From Neorhizobium tomejilense (lineage in GTDB: Bacteria > Pseudomonadota > Alphaproteobacteria > Rhizobiales > Rhizobiaceae): a stretch of 45,163 bases of DNA. The translations under genes were made by a program, and so were the position numbers. The stretch spans positions 1-45,163 of the forward strand of contig PVBG01000034.1 of assembly GCA_002968845.1 (NCBI GenBank). The letters run 5' to 3'. How positions within the stretch are numbered: position 1 is the stretch's first letter; each line of letters begins with the position of its first letter. A model generated the notes under the pieces. That model worked only from the letters and a program-made list of their open reading frames with translations, was not told the DNA's origin and did no database searches. Of the stretch, positions 25,548 through 34,596 are shown in pieces.

Positions 25548-26567
25548 TCAGGCTATCCGCTCGGTGGCCGCGAGTCTTGCCGCCCGGCCCTGGAAAAGGC
25601 GGTTGAGCGCCCTCCGTGAGGGTTTCTCCACGAGGTAGAAGCTCGCCAGTGCGGTCGCCACGGCGGCCAGAAGCAGTATTGGGGTCGGTGCCGCGCCCTC
25701 GCGGTAAAGCTTGTAGAAGGGCTGCTGCCATAGATAAAGCGAATAGGACCACAGTCCGGCATAGGTGAGCACCTTGGCCGACAGCATCTTGCGGAACACC
25801 GGCGCCGCGCTGTCGATCGTGGTAATCGATAGTGCCAGCATGACGGTCGACAGGCCGAAGGAGAGGACGTGAAACGGCATCCCCTTCGCCACGACCGCAA
25901 CCAGCAGCGCCAGCGGCGAAACCCACCAGGGAGCCTGGCGGTTGCGCAGGAACAGCCAGAGACCGCCGGCAATGAATATGCCTGCCACGGAGACGTCGCT
26001 GCGCCAGTGGGTATAGAGAACGCTTGCGCCGAGTTCCGTGCGGATGATGCCGTTCAGCATGGCCGCAGCGCCGAGTGCGACGATCAGAGCCCCGACCGGA
26101 AACAGTCTGCGGCGCGACAGGAAGGCGACGCCCGCCAGAAGAACATAGGCATGTTCTTCGACGCATAGCGACCATAGGTGATCAAGCAACGCCACCGGAT
26201 GGGTATAGACCATCGCGTAGTTGATCGTGAACGTCAGCGCCAGCAATGCCGCGACAGGGCCGTGCGAAATCTCGGTGCCCTGGAAGGCAAGGGTCGTGAT
26301 GACTACGAACGCGAAGAGCGCCGGATAAATTCTTGAGAAACGCCTGAAAAAGAAGGTCGGCAGTTCTGCCCGCTTGACGAACAGAATTTCCGACATCAAC
26401 CGCCCGGACAGAACGAAAAACAGGTCCACCCCGAAGGTACTGACGCCAGGCCAGAAATCATCGATCCAGAAATGGCCCACTATCACGAAGAGTACCGCAA
26501 TACCTCTCCACCCATCCAGGTAGTCCAGGTGTGCTCCGGTCTCTTCCCTCGGTGGATTTTGTATCAT
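25548..26567 (-). CDS. membrane acyltransferase 3 family protein
   Basis: This 339-residue protein matches the acyltransferase_3 (OafA/NodX/OpgC-like) family. It has YLDGWRGIAVLFVIVGHFW at residues 16-34 with the catalytic His32, FGVDLFFVLSG, FFFRRFSRIYPAL, and DHLWSLCVEEHAYVLLAG. About ten transmembrane helices fill the protein. Such enzymes transfer acyl groups, often acetyl, to surface polysaccharides, Nod factors or membrane lipids. There is no C-terminal SGNH domain. The acceptor is unknown. The gene stands alone in the accessory block between mazG and hflX. The start at 26567 is upstream of all conserved motifs. Confidence 0.9.
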   Translation of the reverse strand: MIQNPPREETGAHLDYLDGWRGIAVLFVIVGHFWIDDFWPGVSTFGVDLFFVLSGRLMSEILFVKRAELPTFFFRRFSRIYPALFAFVVITTLAFQGTEISHGPVAALLALTFTINYAMVYTHPVALLDHLWSLCVEEHAYVLLAGVAFLSRRRLFPVGALIVALGAAAMLNGIIRTELGASVLYTHWRSDVSVAGIFIAGGLWLFLRNRQAPWWVSPLALLVAVVAKGMPFHVLSFGLSTVMLALSITTIDSAAPVFRKMLSAKVLTYAGLWSYSLYLWQQPFYKLYREGAAPTPILLLAAVATALASFYLVEKPSRRALNRLFQGRAARLAATERIA

Positions 26568-26647
26568 CGCGAAACCCGTTTTTGCTGGCCCGCGGATGAT
26601 AATACCGCAAGAATCGTGGCCGTCCTCGTCGGCTCATGTTGCACCGC

Positions 26648-26686
26648 AAAAAACCGGCAACATCATGACGCTGCCGGCGGTTGCCG
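26648..26686 (-). terminator. intrinsic terminator of hflX
   Basis: CCGGCA (26654-26659) pairs with TGCCGG (26672-26677); an alternative is CGGCAAC (26655-26661) with GTTGCCG (26680-26686). On the minus strand the stem is followed by TTTTTT (26653-26648). It lies just past the hflX stop at 26707. Confidence 0.65.
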
Positions 26687-26706
26687 AAGTCGCGCCCAGA
26701 GCGCTC

Positions 26707-28080
26707 CTATCGTTCCCAGTCTTCCTTGTCCGGTTTTAGGCCATTGCCGAGCTTGCGCTCCAGTTCGGCTGCCTCGGCCTCGGACATGCGGACATCCAGG
26801 GTGACGGAGCCGTCCTCGTTGTCCTCGCGGCCGTCGACGACGGAATTGCTGTAGACCCAGGAGACGAGGCCGAGCTTTTCCGGCGGGATGGTGATCGAGG
26901 TTTCGGTGAGCACGCCGGAGAGACGTTTCGAGATCTCGTCCATCAGGGGCTCGACGCCCTCGCCCGTGATCGCCGAGACCGCCATGACGTTCTCGCGGCC
27001 GACGGCGCGTTCGGCGATCGCCTCATGGGCTTCCGGGTCGAGCCGGTCGATCTTGTTCCAGACCTCGATGATGCGGGCGGCCGCTTCCTTCTCGTCGATG
27101 CCGAGATCGGCAAGGATGCGCATGACGTCGCCGGCCTGAGCGGCATTGTCCGGATCGGACATGTCGCGCACATGCAGGACGAGATCGGCTTCCAGCACCT
27201 CTTCCAGCGTGGCGCGGAAGGCGGCGACCAGATGGGTCGGCAGATCGGAGATGAAGCCGACCGTATCGGAGAGAATGACCGTACGGCCATGCGGCAGCTT
27301 CATGCGGCGCAGCGTCGGATCGAGCGTCGCAAACAGCATGTCCTCGGCAAGCACGCCGGCGCCGGTGATGCGGTTGAACAGCGTCGACTTGCCGGCATTG
27401 GTATAACCGACCAGCGCCACGATCGGGTGCGGCACCTTGCGGCGCTTGGCGCGGTGAAGCTGGCGGGTACGGACCACCTGTTCGAGCTCGCGCTCCAGCT
27501 TGACGATGCGTTCCTGAAGCAGTCGGCGGTCGGCCTCGATCTGGGTTTCGCCGGGGCCGCCCATGAATCCGGCGCCACCGCGCTGGCGTTCAAGGTGGGT
27601 CCAGCTGCGGACCAGGCGGCCCTTCTGGTAATTGAGATGCGCCAGATCGACCTGCAGCGTGCCTTCCTTGGTGGAAGCGCGGCGGCCGAAGATCTCGAGG
27701 ATCAGGCCGGTCCGGTCGATGACCTTGGCCTGCCATTCCTTTTCGAGATTGCGCTGCTGCACCGGGGTCAGCGGATGATCGACGATGACGAGGCCGGCGT
27801 CGTGCTCGTCGAGCAGCGCCTTGATTTCCTCTATCTTGCCGCTGCCCATCAGCGTTCCTGGGCGCGGCTGGCTGATCGGTACGATCAGCCCCTGCACGAT
27901 CTCGAGGTCGATCGCCTTGGCAAGGCCGATCGCCTCTTCGAGGCGGGCTTCGTTGGAGCGCTGCGGCGCGGGTGCCTGGCTAGAGTCGCCCTGCCCCGCC
28001 TTCGACCGTGCCTGCTTGAGGACCGGCACGATGACGAGTGCGCGCATATCGTCCCGGCGCTTTTCAGCCTCCGGGACCAT
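26707..28080 (-). CDS. hflX: ribosome-associated GTPase HflX
   Basis: HflX is a GTPase that binds the 50S subunit and splits stalled ribosomes. The N-terminal HflX domain carries GSGKIEEIKALL and VDLAHLNYQKGRLVRSW, then the glycine-rich GGAGFMGGPGETQIE segment. A Ras-like G domain follows with G1 GYTNAGKST, G3 DTVGF and G4 NKID. The start at 28080 gives 457 residues. An in-frame ATG at 28134 overlaps the end of hfq and would give 475 residues; ATG 28047 would be shorter, and none has an excellent ribosome-binding site. The gene follows hfq on the same strand, the classic hfq-hflX pair. Confidence 0.94.
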   Translation of the reverse strand: MVPEAEKRRDDMRALVIVPVLKQARSKAGQGDSSQAPAPQRSNEARLEEAIGLAKAIDLEIVQGLIVPISQPRPGTLMGSGKIEEIKALLDEHDAGLVIVDHPLTPVQQRNLEKEWQAKVIDRTGLILEIFGRRASTKEGTLQVDLAHLNYQKGRLVRSWTHLERQRGGAGFMGGPGETQIEADRRLLQERIVKLERELEQVVRTRQLHRAKRRKVPHPIVALVGYTNAGKSTLFNRITGAGVLAEDMLFATLDPTLRRMKLPHGRTVILSDTVGFISDLPTHLVAAFRATLEEVLEADLVLHVRDMSDPDNAAQAGDVMRILADLGIDEKEAAARIIEVWNKIDRLDPEAHEAIAERAVGRENVMAVSAITGEGVEPLMDEISKRLSGVLTETSITIPPEKLGLVSWVYSNSVVDGREDNEDGSVTLDVRMSEAEAAELERKLGNGLKPDKEDWER

Positions 28081-28123
28081 GGATTCTTTAGACGTATCGC
28101 GATTTGAAATCTGTTCTGTCCTG

Positions 28124-28366
28124 TTAGGCCGCATTCTCTTCGGTTTCGAACATCTGCATGGGCTGGCCCGGCATGATGGTCGAGATCGCGTGCTTATACA
28201 CGAGCTGAGAGTGGCCGTCACGGCGAAGCAGGACGCAGAAGTTGTCGAAAGAGGTCACGACACCTGTCAGCTTGACCCCGTTGATCAGGAAAATCGTCAG
28301 GGAAATCTTCTGCTTGCGAACGGTATTAAGAAATAAATCCTGCAGGTTCTGAGAACGTTCCGCCAT
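28124..28366 (-). CDS. hfq: RNA chaperone Hfq
   Basis: Hfq is a hexameric Sm-like chaperone that helps small RNAs pair with mRNAs. This 80-residue protein is the rhizobial size. It has LQDLFLNTVRK, the Sm1 region VKLTGVVTSFDNF and the Sm2 region LVYKHAISTI with the conserved YKHA. The C-terminal tail is short (QMFETEENAA). A longer open frame upstream is a shadow of the dat gene; the true start is at 28366 (MAERSQN). The 106-bp gap upstream, beyond dat, should contain the hfq promoter, and hflX follows. Confidence 0.97.
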   Translation of the reverse strand: MAERSQNLQDLFLNTVRKQKISLTIFLINGVKLTGVVTSFDNFCVLLRRDGHSQLVYKHAISTIMPGQPMQMFETEENAA

Positions 28367-28432
28367 AGCGCCGCTTCTTTCTTTTTTGCCGGCCCGGAGC
28401 CGGATCATGATCAAGCTTGATAAAAGACAAGC

Positions 28433-28453
28433 GGAAAGCGCCCCGTGCTTTCC
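28433..28453 (-). terminator. possible terminator hairpin between dat and hfq
   Basis: GGAAAGC (28433-28439) and GCTTTCC (28447-28453) form perfect 7-bp arms. On the minus strand a T-containing stretch (GCTTGTCTTTT) follows. It would separate the ntrYX-trkA-dat transcript from hfq. Confidence 0.45.
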
Positions 28454-28472
28454 CTTCCCCGATGTTTGACTA

Positions 28473-29336
28473 TCAAATCGCCGTCTTTTCCGCAACGTCG
28501 AAAAAGGTGTCGCGTATACTTGACGATACCGTGCCCGGATGGCCATTGGCCACCGGCTTGTTGTCGATTTCGACGATCGGGACGCAGATCCCGGTGGCGG
28601 AGGTGAAAAACACCTCGCGCGCGGCCAGCATCTCTTCCGTCCTGAACTCGCGCTCGACCACCTTGAGCCCGAGCTTATTCGCGACATCGATGAGGGTCGT
28701 GCGGGTGATTCCCTTGAGAATGCCGTATTCGGCCGGCCGGGTAACCAGCTCGCCATCCCGCGTGACGATCCAGACGTTCGAAGAGGCACCTTCCATGACG
28801 ATGCCGGAACGGTCGATGAAGATGGCGTCCTGGGCACCTGCCTCCTTCGCCTGCTGCTTGGCAAGCACGTTCGGCAGCAGGCCGACCGTCTTGATGTCGA
28901 CGCGGTCCCAGCGGTTCTCAGGCAGGGTGATGACCTTGATACCGCTGGCATATTTCCTGGCGGCGGCCAAGGGGTCGGTGCTCTTGGCGGTGATCGTGAT
29001 GGTCGGCGGCGTGCCCTCGGCCGGGAAGTAGTGGTCGCGGCGGGCGGCACCGCGCGTTACCTGCATGTAGAAGATGCCGTTCTTCACCCGGTTGCGGCGA
29101 AGAACTTCGCGGATGACGAAGGTGAGCGCCGCGCGGCTCATCGGCGCGGCCATCCTCAGTTCGCTCAGCGACCGGTCGAGGCGGTTCAGGTGGCGGGTCA
29201 GATCGACGATCATGCCGTGGCGCACTTCGCAGACCTCGTAGACGCCGTCTGCGAACTGGAAGCCGCGATCCTCCACATGCACCGCGGCGTCGGAATGGCG
29301 AACATATTGTCCGTTCACATAGGCAATTCTCGACAT
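28473..29336 (-). CDS. dat: D-amino-acid transaminase
   Basis: This 287-residue class IV PLP aminotransferase interconverts D-alanine and D-glutamate with their oxo acids. Family segments include YVNGQYV, HVEDRGFQFADGVYEV near residues 20-35, the lysine-bearing TVGLLPNVLAKQQAKEAG, and EGASSNVWIV. The FQFADGVYE sequence is the usual Dat form. The gene starts 31 bases after the trkA stop, with an AGGGG site before the ATG, so it is probably the last gene of ntrY-ntrX-trkA-dat. Distinguishing Dat from branched-chain or aminodeoxychorismate enzymes is based on motif pattern and synteny. Confidence 0.9.
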   Translation of the reverse strand: MSRIAYVNGQYVRHSDAAVHVEDRGFQFADGVYEVCEVRHGMIVDLTRHLNRLDRSLSELRMAAPMSRAALTFVIREVLRRNRVKNGIFYMQVTRGAARRDHYFPAEGTPPTITITAKSTDPLAAARKYASGIKVITLPENRWDRVDIKTVGLLPNVLAKQQAKEAGAQDAIFIDRSGIVMEGASSNVWIVTRDGELVTRPAEYGILKGITRTTLIDVANKLGLKVVEREFRTEEMLAAREVFFTSATGICVPIVEIDNKPVANGHPGTVSSSIRDTFFDVAEKTAI

Positions 29337-29367
29337 CGATATCCCCTGCTCTTTTCGGAAATGCTGG

Positions 29368-30744
29368 TCAGAAATACTGGATGGAAACGCGGAAAAGCTG
29401 CTCTACATGGCGCACGGCTTCGGCGGTGGCAAAGAGCACGACCCGGTCGCGCGCCTTGATCTTGGTGTCGCCGTTCGGGCGGATGACAGCCTCGCCGCGG
29501 TAGATCGCGCCGACACGAATGCCGTCCGGAAGGTCGAGCTCGCGGAACGGCCGGCCGACCAGCGGCGAGGTTTCCAGCGCCTCGGCCTCGATAATCTCGG
29601 CAGCGCCGTTCTGCACCGCATAGACAGAACGGATGCGGCCCTTGCGGACGTGCTGCAGCACGCGCGAGATCGTCACCGCACGCGGATTGATCTGCGCATC
29701 GATGCCGAGCGCGTCGGTGACCTGATGGAACGAGGTGGAGTTGATCAGCACCAGGTTCGACTTGCAGCCGAGCGATTTCGCCAGGACCGCGCCGAGGATG
29801 TTGATCTGGTCGCTGTTGGTGAGGGTTATCATCAGGTCGGTATCCTGGATATCGGCCTGGGTGAGGATGTTCTGGTCGAGCGCCGAACCGTGCAGCACGA
29901 TCGTGTTGCGCAGCTGCTCGGAGACGATCAGCGCCCGCTCGCGGTCGCTCTCGATGATCTTCAGCCGCGTCCTCGGCTGGTGTTCCTCGATAGTGCGGGC
30001 GACGTAATATCCGATATTGCCGCCGCCGGCGATGACGATGCGGCGGGCCTCCTGCTCCTCGTGGCCGAACAAGCCGAGCGTGCGGCGGATGTGTTCGCGC
30101 TGGCAGATGACGTAGGCGAGATCGCCGACTTCAAGCTGATCGACGGAGCGGGCGACGGTCAGGGCACCATTCCTGAAGATGCCGACCACCGTCGCCATGA
30201 GGTCCGGAAAGAGGTCCGAGAGCTGGTGCAGGGGTGTGGCGACGACCGGGCAGTCTTCCATGCACTCGATCGCCACCATGGCGATGTGGTCGTCGGCGAA
30301 GCGGACGACATCGGTGGCGCCGGGAAAGGAAATACGCCGCAGCACCATCTTGCCGACCTCGATCTCCGGCGAGATCGTCACGTCGATCGACATGTTCTGG
30401 CGGCTGAAGAGGTCGGCATATTCCGGCTTCAGATAGTTCTGGGCGCGGATGCGGGCGATCTTGGTGGGCACGGAAAACAGGGCATGCGCGACTTCGCAGG
30501 CAACGATGTTGACCTCGTCATAGAGGGTCACCGCAATGATCATGTCGGCGTCTTTGGCGCCCGCCTTTTCCAGCACGTCCGGATGAGCGCCGTGGCCGAC
30601 GTAGCCCTTGACGTCGAGCGTCTCGGTGATCGCAGCGATCAGCGTCGCCGAGGTATCGATGACGGAGACATCATTGTCCTCTTGGGCGAGCCGCTCGGCA
30701 ATGCCGTAGCCCACCTGTCCCGCGCCGCAGATGATCACCTTCAT
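29368..30744 (-). CDS. trkA: Trk potassium uptake regulatory protein TrkA
   Basis: TrkA is the cytoplasmic NAD-binding gating subunit of Trk/Ktr potassium transport. The 458 residues form two RCK_N-RCK_C pairs. The first Rossmann motif is KVIICGAGQVGYGIAERL at the N-terminus. The second is RIVIAGGGNIGYYVARTIEE near residues 232-251. The C-terminal RCK_C domain follows. The gene begins 3 bases after the ntrX stop, and dat follows, so it is embedded in the nitrogen-regulation operon. No TrkH/G transporter gene is nearby. Confidence 0.95.
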   Translation of the reverse strand: MKVIICGAGQVGYGIAERLAQEDNDVSVIDTSATLIAAITETLDVKGYVGHGAHPDVLEKAGAKDADMIIAVTLYDEVNIVACEVAHALFSVPTKIARIRAQNYLKPEYADLFSRQNMSIDVTISPEIEVGKMVLRRISFPGATDVVRFADDHIAMVAIECMEDCPVVATPLHQLSDLFPDLMATVVGIFRNGALTVARSVDQLEVGDLAYVICQREHIRRTLGLFGHEEQEARRIVIAGGGNIGYYVARTIEEHQPRTRLKIIESDRERALIVSEQLRNTIVLHGSALDQNILTQADIQDTDLMITLTNSDQINILGAVLAKSLGCKSNLVLINSTSFHQVTDALGIDAQINPRAVTISRVLQHVRKGRIRSVYAVQNGAAEIIEAEALETSPLVGRPFRELDLPDGIRVGAIYRGEAVIRPNGDTKIKARDRVVLFATAEAVRHVEQLFRVSIQYF

Positions 30745-30747
30745 ATG

Positions 30748-32112
30748 TCAAACACCGAGCGATTTGAGCTTGCGGTGGAGTGCCGAGCGCTCCATGCCGA
30801 CGAATTCCGCGGTGCGGGAAATGTTGCCTCCGAAACGGTTGATCTGGGCGATCAGGTAGTCGCGCTCGAACATTTCGCGGGCCTCGCGCAGCGGCAGCGT
30901 CATGATGTGGTAATCGCCCTTGGCGGAAACCTTCGGCAGCATGTCGCCGAGATCGGTCGGCAGCATGTCGGCGGAAATCGGCGAATCCGGACCATCGGAG
31001 CGGGCAAGGATCATCAGCCGTTCGATATTGTTGCGCAGCTGGCGGATATTGCCTGGCCAGTCATGGGCCTGGAGGACGGCCATGGCATCCTCGCCGATCT
31101 TGCGGGGGCGGATGCCGGCCTGTTCGGAAATCTGGCGCATGAACATGTCGACCAGAAAAGGAATGTCCTCGCGGCGTTCGGCCAGCGCCGGCACCTTGAC
31201 CGGCACGACGGCGAGACGATGGTACAGGTCCTCGCGGAACGAACCGTCGGCGATCAGGCTTTCGAGATTGTAGGCGGTCGACGAGATGATGCGAACATCG
31301 ACCTTGACGCGCTTCGAACCGCCGACGCGCTCGAACTGTTGATCCACAAGCACGCGAAGAATCTTGTTCTGCGTCTCGCGCGGCATTTCGCCGACTTCGT
31401 CGAGATAAAGGATGCCGCGATGCGCCTCCTCCAGTGCGCCGATCTTGCGCGCCTGGCCGGGAGCGCCCTCGGTACCGAAAAGTGCCATCTCCATGCGATC
31501 AGGCGTGATCGTCGCAGCGTTCAGCGCCACGAACGGACCGGTCACGCGAGACGAACGCTTGTGGATCATCCGTGCCACCAGTTCCTTGCCGGAGCCGGAG
31601 GGGCCGAGGATCATCACGCGGCTGTTGGTGGGCGCGACCTTCTCGATCGTCTGGCGAAGCTGCGAGACGGCAACCGACGTGCCGACCAGCTCAGCCGCGT
31701 CGCCGGTGCGCTTCTTGAGTTCGGTCACCTCGCGCTTCAGCTTGGAGTTTTCGAGCGCCCGCTCGGCGATCAGGATCAGCCGGTCGGCCTTGAACGGTTT
31801 TTCGATGAAGTCGAAGGCGCCGCGCTTGATCGCCGAAACAGCGGTCTCGACATTGCCGTGGCCAGAGATCATCACGACGGGCAAATCGGGGTGCCGGCTC
31901 TTGACCTCGTCGAGCAGCGCCAGACCATCCAGCCTGGAGCCCTGCATCCAGATATCCAGGAAAACCAGCCGCGGCACGCGATCGGATATCGCTGCCAGCG
32001 CGCTGTCGCTATCGTGGGCCGTGCGGGTTTCATGGCCCTCATCGGACAAAATACCTGAAACGATATCGCGAATATCCGCCTCGTCATCTACGACCAGAAT
32101 ATCAGACGCCAT
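30748..32112 (-). CDS. ntrX: NtrX, two-component response regulator
   Basis: NtrX is the partner of NtrY in nitrogen and redox control. The 454-residue protein has a receiver domain with Asp53 (LVFLDIWM), an AAA+ domain with Walker A GPSGSGKELVAR and Walker B GILYLDEVGEMP, and a C-terminal Fis-type helix-turn-helix (ISRTAEFVGMERSALHRKLKSLG). The GAFTGA loop that contacts sigma54 in NtrC is absent: the equivalent stretch reads GTEGAPGQARKIG. It may therefore not activate sigma54 promoters in the usual way. Its start overlaps the ntrY end by 11 bases. Confidence 0.95.
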   Translation of the reverse strand: MASDILVVDDEADIRDIVSGILSDEGHETRTAHDSDSALAAISDRVPRLVFLDIWMQGSRLDGLALLDEVKSRHPDLPVVMISGHGNVETAVSAIKRGAFDFIEKPFKADRLILIAERALENSKLKREVTELKKRTGDAAELVGTSVAVSQLRQTIEKVAPTNSRVMILGPSGSGKELVARMIHKRSSRVTGPFVALNAATITPDRMEMALFGTEGAPGQARKIGALEEAHRGILYLDEVGEMPRETQNKILRVLVDQQFERVGGSKRVKVDVRIISSTAYNLESLIADGSFREDLYHRLAVVPVKVPALAERREDIPFLVDMFMRQISEQAGIRPRKIGEDAMAVLQAHDWPGNIRQLRNNIERLMILARSDGPDSPISADMLPTDLGDMLPKVSAKGDYHIMTLPLREAREMFERDYLIAQINRFGGNISRTAEFVGMERSALHRKLKSLGV

Positions 32113-34375
32113 AAGCCAATTCCTTGTTATTATCCGTTCCCGGCACCGCCACCTGTTCGAGATGCGGCAGCAGCACCCTGATCATGGCGCCCTTGCCATG
32201 ATCGAAATCGGCGGGAGCATCGTGCAGTTCGAGCTGCCCGCCGTGTTCTTCAATGATCTTCTTGACGATGGCGAGCCCCAGACCCGTGCCCTTGTCGCGC
32301 ATGGTCATGTAGGGCTCGAGGATGCGGTGCCGGTTTTCGGTCGGCAGGCCGCTGCCGTTGTCGATAATATCGACGACATAGGTGTCGCGCTCCTCGTCAT
32401 AGACCGAGCGCACCTTGATCTTGCGGCCGTCGCGCTCCTGATCGCTCGGGACCGCCTCGATCGCCTCCACGGCGTTCTTGATGAGGTTGCCGAAGGCCTG
32501 GCCGAGCATGCGCGCATCGAACATGCCCTTCAGCGGCTCGTCGCCAAGCTCGCGGATGAAATCCACATGGGTCGTGCCCATCTCGCGCAGGAAGATCGCG
32601 TCGCGCAGGATATCGCGCAGGTCGGCCTCTTCCTTGGCGGGTTTCGGCATGCGGGCAAAGGAGGAGAATTCGTCGACCATGCGGCCGATATCGCCGACCT
32701 GGCGCACGATCGTTTCGGTGCACTGGTCGAAGACGGCGCGGTCGTCCTCGGCGATCTGCTTGCCGTAGCGACGCTTGAGGCGTTCGGCCGAAAGCTGGAT
32801 CGGGGTGAGCGGGTTCTTGATCTCGTGGGCGATGCGGCGGGCAACGTCCGCCCAGGCGGTCGAACGCTGGGCGATGACGAGATCGGTGATATCGTCTAGC
32901 GTCACCACATAAGAATCGTGCGCGGCGCGCTGTTCCTCGCGGGTGACCTGAACCGACAGCGTCCGCTCCTTGCCGCCGCGGATCAGGTTCACCTGCTTAC
33001 GGAACTCGCCGCGCGCTCTGGTGCGCGCCTCGGTGAGGACGTGGTCAATCTCGGGCGCGACATCCTCAAGCTTCTCGCCCATCAGCTGTTCGGCGGGAAC
33101 GCCAAGGAAATGCTCCGCCGACGGATTGACGATGGTAATGCGGCGGTCTTCCTCGACGCCGATGACGGCGGCGGTGACACCGGACAGCACCGCCTCGATG
33201 AACCGGCGGCGGTCGTCGACTTCATCCTTGGCCTCGAGTATCTCGTCGCGCTGGCTGCGGATCTCCGAAATCATCTTGTTGAAAGTGCGCGACAGGCTGC
33301 CGACGTCACCGTCGGCGGCGCGCACCGGCACGACGACATTGAGATTGCCGGTCGCCACGCTGTCGGCGGCGCTGATCAGCAGCCGGATCGGCCGGACGAT
33401 GCGGTCGGCGACCGCGATCGCCGTCCAGATCGCCGCGAGCAGCACGATCAGCGCGAAGCCGAGATAGAGCACCGCAAAGGCGATCTGCAGCGATGTGCGG
33501 CCGGCTTCCATCGCCTGGTATTCGGCGGTGTTCTCCTCCATCAGCCGCATCGCCGAGATGACCTTCGGGTCGACGGCGCGGATCGTATAGAGATAGGAGC
33601 CGGGAATGGCGTCGAGCTTGATGACGGCGCCAACGAGGTTGGTGACGCCTGGCGGGATCAGCGTCGGCTGGCCGGCCGCCGCCGTTTTCAGCGCATCCTC
33701 CGGGATCGCCGGCAACGGCTTTTCCGTCTTGATGTCCGCCTGGACGATCGCCTGACCGTCCTCGCGCACCAGGAAGGCTCCGAGCATCCCGCGACCCCGC
33801 GCCTGGCGGGTCATCAAGTCCACGAACCCCGTACGGTCGAGATAGAACATCGGCCGGTTGCGCTCGAGGTCGTTCGACATCGACACGGTCTGACCCTGAA
33901 GATAGCTGGCGTTCTCGAGCATATAGGCGCGGGCGACGTCCTGGGACGACTGCACGATCGACTGCGTCCGAAGCGAGAACCAGCGATCAAGGCCGACATT
34001 GAGCGTGAGGCTCGCGAAAATCGCCACCAGAACTGCCGGCGTGATCGCCACGATCGAAAACAGCACGACGATGCGGACATGCAGGCGGGCGGCGGCACGG
34101 CCGCGGTTGCGCGCCTTCACCAGCCGGACGATCTCGCGGGCGATCAGATACATCAGGCCGAGGATGAAAAGCGAATTCAGCGCAGCCGAGGCGATCACGA
34201 CATTGGTGGTCGGGGCGATCGGCGTCAGGCCGAGCAGGATGAACAGCGTCACCGACGCGCAGATCAAGGCTCCGCCGGCGAGCAGAAGGCCGGGGAGCGC
34301 AAACGACGCGCGCCGATCCTGCACTGACACCGCTGGCTCGTCTTCGGCCATCGGCGCTGTTACGCCTTCCGTCAT
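32102..34375 (-). CDS. ntrY: NtrY, membrane sensor histidine kinase
   Basis: NtrY phosphorylates NtrX. From the start at 34375 (MTEGVTAPM), which has GGAG 8 bases upstream, the protein has 757 residues. The N-terminus carries about three membrane segments (GLLLAGGALICASVTLFILL, then two more), a large periplasmic or extracytoplasmic sensor region and another membrane helix. HAMP, PAS, HisKA (RRIAHEIKNPLTPIQLSAERL with the phospho-His) and HATPase (NLIKNAVEAIE, DNGSGLP, KGTGLGLAIVKKI) domains follow. The longer open frame from 34504 adds an atypical N-terminus. A 221-bp gap from ntrC suggests a separate promoter for ntrY-ntrX-trkA-dat. Confidence 0.95.
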   Translation of the reverse strand: MTEGVTAPMAEDEPAVSVQDRRASFALPGLLLAGGALICASVTLFILLGLTPIAPTTNVVIASAALNSLFILGLMYLIAREIVRLVKARNRGRAAARLHVRIVVLFSIVAITPAVLVAIFASLTLNVGLDRWFSLRTQSIVQSSQDVARAYMLENASYLQGQTVSMSNDLERNRPMFYLDRTGFVDLMTRQARGRGMLGAFLVREDGQAIVQADIKTEKPLPAIPEDALKTAAAGQPTLIPPGVTNLVGAVIKLDAIPGSYLYTIRAVDPKVISAMRLMEENTAEYQAMEAGRTSLQIAFAVLYLGFALIVLLAAIWTAIAVADRIVRPIRLLISAADSVATGNLNVVVPVRAADGDVGSLSRTFNKMISEIRSQRDEILEAKDEVDDRRRFIEAVLSGVTAAVIGVEEDRRITIVNPSAEHFLGVPAEQLMGEKLEDVAPEIDHVLTEARTRARGEFRKQVNLIRGGKERTLSVQVTREEQRAAHDSYVVTLDDITDLVIAQRSTAWADVARRIAHEIKNPLTPIQLSAERLKRRYGKQIAEDDRAVFDQCTETIVRQVGDIGRMVDEFSSFARMPKPAKEEADLRDILRDAIFLREMGTTHVDFIRELGDEPLKGMFDARMLGQAFGNLIKNAVEAIEAVPSDQERDGRKIKVRSVYDEERDTYVVDIIDNGSGLPTENRHRILEPYMTMRDKGTGLGLAIVKKIIEEHGGQLELHDAPADFDHGKGAMIRVLLPHLEQVAVPGTDNNKELAYGV

Positions 34376-34596
34376 CGAATCCACTCCGATCCCCAAAACC
34401 CTCGCGGGAGATCGATCCAACCCGGTCAGACCGGGCGAAGCGACAGCCACTTTCCAGAAAAGGGCTGGCCTACCCCCATCGACGGCCGCCACTCCGTCGA
34501 GCATTCACCAAACCCTGCGTGACCTTTAAGCAACGCAATGTGGCGAAAATGCAACGATGAGCGGAAGCTGTCAAGCAGTCGGGAACAAACTAACCA

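Noticed and set aside
29407..32058. 883-codon open frame on the plus strand
   Set aside because: It is antisense to trkA and ntrX, both secure. There is no ribosome-binding site and no recognisable domain.
34536..34556. Sigma54 promoter-like TGGC...TGCA upstream of ntrY
   Set aside because: The GG and GC elements are about three bases too close together for a -24/-12 promoter.
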